This document shows positions 4,648 to 7,836 of a stretch of DNA of 7,836 nt, one piece after another (position 1 is the first letter of the stretch; the number at the start of each line of letters is the position of its first letter). Source of the DNA: CAZFER01 sp964517495. GTDB lineage: Bacteria > Hinthialibacterota > Hinthialibacteria > Hinthialibacterales > Hinthialibacteraceae. The stretch covers positions 1 to 7,836 of the forward strand of contig CAZFER010000133.1 in NCBI GenBank assembly GCA_964517495.1, read 5' to 3'. The notes beneath the pieces are model-generated. The model was not told the DNA's origin. It saw only the letters and a list, made by a program, of their open reading frames with translations, and did not search any database. Made by a program: the position numbers and the translations under genes.

Positions 4648-7365
4648 ATGAAATTTAATAACATTCGTATGAAACCAAAGTTGATTGGATTGTTTTTAAT
4701 TGTAGGATTAATACCGTTGATGATCGCCGTCTGGATTTCCTACTCCAACTCAAGTGCAACAATTCAAACACAAGCATTCAATCAATTAATAGCCGTACGA
4801 GACATAAAGCAGGCTCAAATTGAAAAGTATTTCAACGAACGAGAGGGCGACATGAATGTATTGGTGGAAACAGTTGCCTCTCTCCAACAACGAGCATTTG
4901 AAAAATTGGCTGCCGTCCAACAAATAAAAAAATCCCAAATCGAGCACTATTTCAAAGAACGTTTTGGTGATTTGGAAGTCTACCGTAAAAACCAAAGCGT
5001 CATTTCAGCATTTGAACAATTTAACTTGGCCTATAATAAAGGTGGATTAAATGGCTCTTTATGGAAACAGGCAGATGAACAATTCGGTGACTCGTTAAAG
5101 AACTATGTCGAAACCTATGGCTATTATGATCTTTTTATCATCTCGCCCGAAGGTGACATCGTTTGGACAGCGGGGAAGGAATCTGATCTGGGAACCAACC
5201 TGATATCAGGTCCATACAATGATAGTAGTTTGGCTAGCGTATTTACCGAAGGGAAAAAACAAACATCTATCCAGGATTATGAATGGTATGAACCCTCAAA
5301 AGAACCAGCCGCTTTTATTGGAGGTCCAGTTAAAAATTCCACCGGTGAATTGATCGGCGTTTTGGCCTATCAACTCTCTTCCCAACAAACCAACTCGATT
5401 GTTCAACAGCGAGACGGCCTGGGAAAAACCGGCGAAACATATTTAGTAGGATTAACGGATAATACGACCTCGTTTCGAAGCAACGTGTTAACCATGGGAA
5501 ACGGAAAATATGTGATCGGACATAAAATCAAAACACCATATATTGAAAAAGCATTAGCCGGTGAAAGCAGAGAAGAAATTAATGCTGATCCAAGTGGAAA
5601 CCTTGTCATGGTGAATTACTCACCTCTGCAAATCGAAGGATTACAATGGGCCATCATCACCAAAATGAATGTAGAAGAAGCCACTACCGTTCAGGTGAAA
5701 GGAGATGATCAGGATTTCTTCACAAATTACAAGGAAACTTACGGCTATTACGATCTATTTCTGATCTCCCCCTCTGGTTATGTCTTTTACACCGTAACCC
5801 ACGAACCCGATTATCAAACCAACATGCTCACCGGCCCCTACAAGGATTCAGGATTAGGCAAATTGGTTCGCAAAGTACTCAATACTAAAAGTTATGCCAT
5901 CCAGGACTTCGAACCCTATGCCCCTAGTAATAATGCCCCTGCCGCTTTCATCGCTCAACCCGTTATGGAGCAAAACGAAGTCGGTCTAATTGTTGCCCTT
6001 CAATTACCTCTTGAAACTATCAACTCAATTATGCAGGAACGCAGCGGGATGGGAAAAACCGGTGAAACATATTTGGTGGGCAGTGACTTATTAATGCGAT
6101 CGGACTCTTACCTCGATCAAGTCAACCATACCGTTTTGGCCTCATTTAAAAATCCTACTTTGGGCAGCGTAAAAACAGTAGCCACCGAAAAAGCATTAAA
6201 TGGAGAAAGTGGTGCTGAAATCATTATCGATTACAATGGAAATCCCGTTTTATCAGCCTTTGCCCCTCTGTCGGTAGGCGAAAACAAATGGGCAATCATG
6301 GCTGAAATCGATGAAGCTGAGGCTTTCAGCAGTCTGGCATTTTGGGATCAATATAATGATAGCCTGGGTTTATTTGGTTGGATTTTCGGTTTAGCCGTGA
6401 TCTTAGCTGTGTGTGTCATCTTCATTGCTCTCATAATATCCAATTCTATTGCAAATCCCCTCACCAAAATGAAAGAAATGCTCCAGGACATTGCCGAAGG
6501 CGAAGGCGATTTGACCAAAGAACTAACCGTCACTGGCGAAGATGAAGTCGGCCAGGTTGCAAAATGGTTCAATGTTTTTGTTGGTAAACTCCGTGACCTT
6601 ATTCGTGATATCGCCTTGACCGCAGAACAAGTGGCATCCAGTTCAGAAGAACTCTCTGCCTCATCCCAAAACCTGGCGAATGCCGCCACTGAACAAGCCA
6701 GTAATTTGGAAGAAACCTCAGCCTCTATCGAACAATTAAGTACATCTGTTGAACAAAACGCCACCCATGCCCAAAAAGCCAATGCCGTTTCCGATGAATC
6801 CGCTAAAGAATCTGAAATAGGCGGACAAGCCGTAATTGAAACCGTCGATGCCATGAAAAAGATTGCTGATCAAATTTCTATCGTGGATGACATTGCTGAT
6901 CAAACCAACTTACTGGCTTTAAACGCCGCAATTGAAGCCGCCCGCGCGGGCGAAATGGGCAAAGGATTCGCCGTCGTTGCGGTTGAAGTTCGCAAATTGG
7001 CTGAACGCAGCCAACTGGCTGCCAAAGAGATCAGTGAATTAGCAAAAAATAGTGTTAGCCGGGCAGAAGAGGCAGGTGAACGTATTCAAAAAGTGGTTCC
7101 TGCAATCCAAAATGCTTCCAAATTGGTACAGGAAATAACCGCTGCCTGCGCAGAACAATCCAATGGAGCCGCCCAAATTCGCAGTGCTGTGGAACAACTG
7201 GATCAGGTAACCCAGCAAAACTCCGCCACCAGTGAGGAATGTGCCTCTGCCAGCGAAGAACTCTCCGCCCAGGCACAATCTTTACAAAACATGATTGGAC
7301 GATTCAAGATTGATAACGGTTTCCCAGCCGAAGAAAGGTTTCAAATCACTTATGAACAGCATTAA
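4648..7365 (+). CDS. Methyl-accepting chemotaxis protein with a duplicated dCache sensor
   Basis: A 905-residue transmembrane receptor that senses an extracellular ligand and controls CheA through CheW. TM1 is about 11-31. Next come two helical repeats (43-69 and 83-109) with the shared pattern AF-x(2)-L-x-AV and IEx-YF-x-ER-x-GD. Two dCache-like sensor units follow, each opening with NYxETYGYYDLF (152, 360), passing through GLGKTGETYLVG or GMGKTGETYLVG (257, 467) and ending with WAII/WAIM (334, 548). TM2 is about 574-597, HAMP about 598-653 (P604, DEVG 632-635). The coiled-coil signalling domain carries the hairpin tip 'DQTNLLALNAAIEAARAGE' (751-769) and EMGKGFAVVA. Glu-rich SSEELSAS-type stretches on both arms fit methylation sites. 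There is no NWETF-like CheR-binding tail; the protein ends FQITYEQH. The start at 4648 follows a good RBS. No che or flagellar genes are adjacent, so this is an orphan receptor, probably sigma-54 dependent. The ligand is unknown. Confidence 0.96.
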   Translation: MKFNNIRMKPKLIGLFLIVGLIPLMIAVWISYSNSSATIQTQAFNQLIAVRDIKQAQIEKYFNEREGDMNVLVETVASLQQRAFEKLAAVQQIKKSQIEHYFKERFGDLEVYRKNQSVISAFEQFNLAYNKGGLNGSLWKQADEQFGDSLKNYVETYGYYDLFIISPEGDIVWTAGKESDLGTNLISGPYNDSSLASVFTEGKKQTSIQDYEWYEPSKEPAAFIGGPVKNSTGELIGVLAYQLSSQQTNSIVQQRDGLGKTGETYLVGLTDNTTSFRSNVLTMGNGKYVIGHKIKTPYIEKALAGESREEINADPSGNLVMVNYSPLQIEGLQWAIITKMNVEEATTVQVKGDDQDFFTNYKETYGYYDLFLISPSGYVFYTVTHEPDYQTNMLTGPYKDSGLGKLVRKVLNTKSYAIQDFEPYAPSNNAPAAFIAQPVMEQNEVGLIVALQLPLETINSIMQERSGMGKTGETYLVGSDLLMRSDSYLDQVNHTVLASFKNPTLGSVKTVATEKALNGESGAEIIIDYNGNPVLSAFAPLSVGENKWAIMAEIDEAEAFSSLAFWDQYNDSLGLFGWIFGLAVILAVCVIFIALIISNSIANPLTKMKEMLQDIAEGEGDLTKELTVTGEDEVGQVAKWFNVFVGKLRDLIRDIALTAEQVASSSEELSASSQNLANAATEQASNLEETSASIEQLSTSVEQNATHAQKANAVSDESAKESEIGGQAVIETVDAMKKIADQISIVDDIADQTNLLALNAAIEAARAGEMGKGFAVVAVEVRKLAERSQLAAKEISELAKNSVSRAEEAGERIQKVVPAIQNASKLVQEITAACAEQSNGAAQIRSAVEQLDQVTQQNSATSEECASASEELSAQAQSLQNMIGRFKIDNGFPAEERFQITYEQH
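4774..4974 (+). repeat. Two-copy helical repeat at the receptor's periplasmic entry
   Basis: Residues 43-69 and 83-109 of the MCP are 40 residues (120 bp) apart and align without gaps: AFNQLIAVRDIKQAQIEKYF against AFEKLAAVQQIKKSQIEHYF, then NEREGDM against KERFGDL. They probably lengthen the membrane-exiting helix before the first dCache unit, and look like a tandem duplication. Confidence 0.8.
5101..6327 (+). repeat. Tandem duplication of the dCache sensor unit
   Basis: Unit 1 is about residues 152-345 and unit 2 about 360-560. Anchor motifs recur at offsets of 208 (NYxETYGYYDLF), 210 (GKTGETYLVG) and 214 (WAI). Also paired are LISGPYNDSSL/LTGPYKDSGL, AAFIGGPV/AAFIAQPV and KALAGES/KALNGES. 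DNA identity is moderate by eye, so the duplication is not recent. Unit 2 lacks the long N-terminal helix of unit 1. Confidence 0.85.
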
Positions 7366-7416
7366 AAATCCAATTGAATAAATAACACCTGGCGAATGTC
7401 ATCCTCAGAGAAAAAA

Positions 7417-7457
7417 GGGTGGGTTACGCCGTAACCAACACGGCTTTTAACCCACCC
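7417..7457. repeat. REP-like palindrome (GGGTGGGTTA / TAACCCACCC)
   Basis: GGGTGGGTTA (7417-7426) pairs perfectly with TAACCCACCC (7448-7457), and inside it GCCG (7428-7431) pairs with CGGC (7441-7444), leaving the loop TAACCAACA. On the minus strand the stem is followed by TTTTTT (7416-7411), so it could terminate leftward transcription; on the plus strand no T-run follows. I recall very similar GGGTGGGTTACGCCGTAACC palindromes as dispersed intergenic repeats in several environmental bacteria, which suggests a multicopy element rather than a dedicated MCP terminator. Confidence 0.7.
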
Positions 7458-7562
7458 TACCGAACTACTCCCCAACTTGCAAATCTTAAACTTCTGGGTA
7501 AAACTCAACTTCCATCCCCACATTAACTTCCATACAAAAACACCCAACCCCCGATATTCCAT

Positions 7563-7598
7563 ATCCTGCGAATCCTCAACATCCTGGATATCCTGATT
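7563..7598. repeat. ATCCT repeat with exact 9-nt period, ending CTGATTCAG
   Basis: ATCCT begins at 7563, 7572, 7581 and 7590, exactly 9 nt apart, as ATCCTGCGA, ATCCTCAAC, ATCCTGGAT and ATCCTGATT, then CAG and an A-run. A degraded unit may precede it at 7554. I recall tandem ATCCTG units ending in CTGATTCAG(A) as a dispersed intergenic repeat in many unrelated bacteria; its function is not established to my knowledge. Confidence 0.65.
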
Positions 7599-7735
7599 CA
7601 GAAAAAAAAAATAAAAAAATTTTTATCCCCTCAAATATCTACACTTACAAACGCCTATCCACCCAAAAAACATTCAAAATTCACAAAAAACATTCCTTTA
7701 ATCGCCCCAAAAAGTCGGGTTTCTCTCTATAGGTA

Positions 7736-7780
7736 GGAAAGCACACCGTGCCTCTGGGATCGAAAGATCACGTGCTTTCC
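7736..7780. other. Stable hairpin, possible structured RNA or leader
   Basis: GGAAAGCAC (7736-7744) pairs perfectly with GTGCTTTCC (7772-7780). Within it GATC-GAAA-GATC (7758-7769) forms a small arm with a GNRA tetraloop, and GCAC-ACC-GTGC (7741-7751) offers an alternative pairing. It matches no riboswitch consensus I know. Its place shortly before the window edge would suit a 5' leader or a small RNA. Confidence 0.4.
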
Positions 7781-7784
7781 AAAA

Positions 7785-7800
7785 TGAATAACGTTATTCA
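7785..7800. promoter_or_regulatory. 16-nt perfect palindrome, candidate operator
   Basis: TGAATAACGTTATTCA is its own reverse complement over all 16 bases, 4 nt after the preceding hairpin. The shape fits a binding site for a dimeric regulator of a gene to the right, or an RNA stem. No regulator can be named from the sequence. Confidence 0.4.
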
Positions 7801-7836
7801 GATTACCGGGTGCATACGTTTAAAAAGGATTATACC

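Larger units (their letters stand above)
7366..7836. other. Gene-free region rich in repeats and RNA-like structure
   Basis: No reading frame here has a Shine-Dalgarno sequence and protein-like composition. In order the region holds the repeated 3'-flank block, a REP-like palindrome, a 9-nt-period repeat ending CTGATTCAG, an A-rich tract with the inverted repeat ATAAAAA-AA-TTTTTAT (7611-7626), two copies of CAAAAAACATTC 20 nt apart (7664, 7684), and two structured elements near the right edge. AAAAAGG near 7821-7827 may be an RBS for a gene starting beyond the window. Confidence 0.6.

Noticed and set aside
6348..6854. 168-codon minus-strand frame opposite the MCP signalling region
   Set aside because: It is rich in Ser and Ala as expected from the complement of the Glu/Ala-rich coiled coil; the sense gene is certain.
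7362..7562. 66-codon minus-strand frame after the MCP
   Set aside because: It reads through the REP-like palindrome (translated as GWVKSRVGYGVTHP) and overlaps the MCP stop; most likely a by-product of the repeat.
7664..7695. CRISPR-like direct repeat CAAAAAACATTC
   Set aside because: Only two 12-nt, A-rich copies 20 nt apart, too short for CRISPR repeats and spacers.
7736..7780. Known riboswitch (c-di-GMP, TPP, cobalamin, glycine, purine)
   Set aside because: None of the conserved core sequences of these classes could be found around the hairpin.

Overview
The window looks like chromosomal DNA of a motile, AT-leaning, Gram-negative-type bacterium. The evidence is Sec signal peptides on two predicted exported proteins, a transmembrane methyl-accepting chemotaxis protein (MCP), an ECF sigma factor paired with a zinc-finger partner of a type I associate with Proteobacteria, a well-formed sigma-54 promoter, and intergenic palindromes of a kind I recall from large-genome environmental bacteria (Beggiatoa-like gammaproteobacteria, Desulfobacterota, cyanobacteria). 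The lineage is not decided by the sequence. There is no rRNA, tRNA, CRISPR array, transposase or phage structural gene.

Layout, left to right. Positions 1-284 hold no clear gene: a GC-rich palindrome with a T-run on the minus strand (a likely end for the leftward transcript) and a short minus-strand reading frame broken by one TGA. Positions 285-2922 are a two-gene leftward operon: an exported calcineurin-like metallophosphoesterase, transcribed first, then 17 nt later an exported right-handed beta-helix protein built on an unusually regular 21-residue rung. A short leftward gene for a two-helix membrane protein of the 'bacteriophage holin' annotation family follows (3159-3446). It is divergent from a rightward pair (3585-4459): an ECF-type sigma factor and, overlapping its stop by one base, a small HxxxCxxC zinc-finger protein that is probably its partner or anti-sigma. 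Then comes a 905-residue MCP (4648-7365) with a doubled dCache sensor, preceded by a strong match to a -24/-12 sigma-54 promoter. The last 471 bases have no convincing gene. They hold a REP-like palindrome, a 9-nt-period ATCCT repeat, A/T tracts, and near the right edge a 9-bp hairpin with a GNRA-capped inner arm plus a 16-nt perfect palindrome, possibly the leader of a gene beyond the window.

How the genes work together. The phosphoesterase and beta-helix protein probably act on one envelope or extracellular substrate, which the sequence does not identify. The sigma factor and zinc-finger protein form a cytoplasmic regulatory pair whose targets are not visible. The MCP senses a small extracellular ligand and signals to CheA/CheW encoded elsewhere. 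I see no single multi-gene novel system. The points most worth a second look are the secreted phosphoesterase/beta-helix pair with its regular rungs, the sigma-54-driven double-dCache receptor, the TGA-interrupted small frame with a hairpin over the TGA, and the structured right edge.
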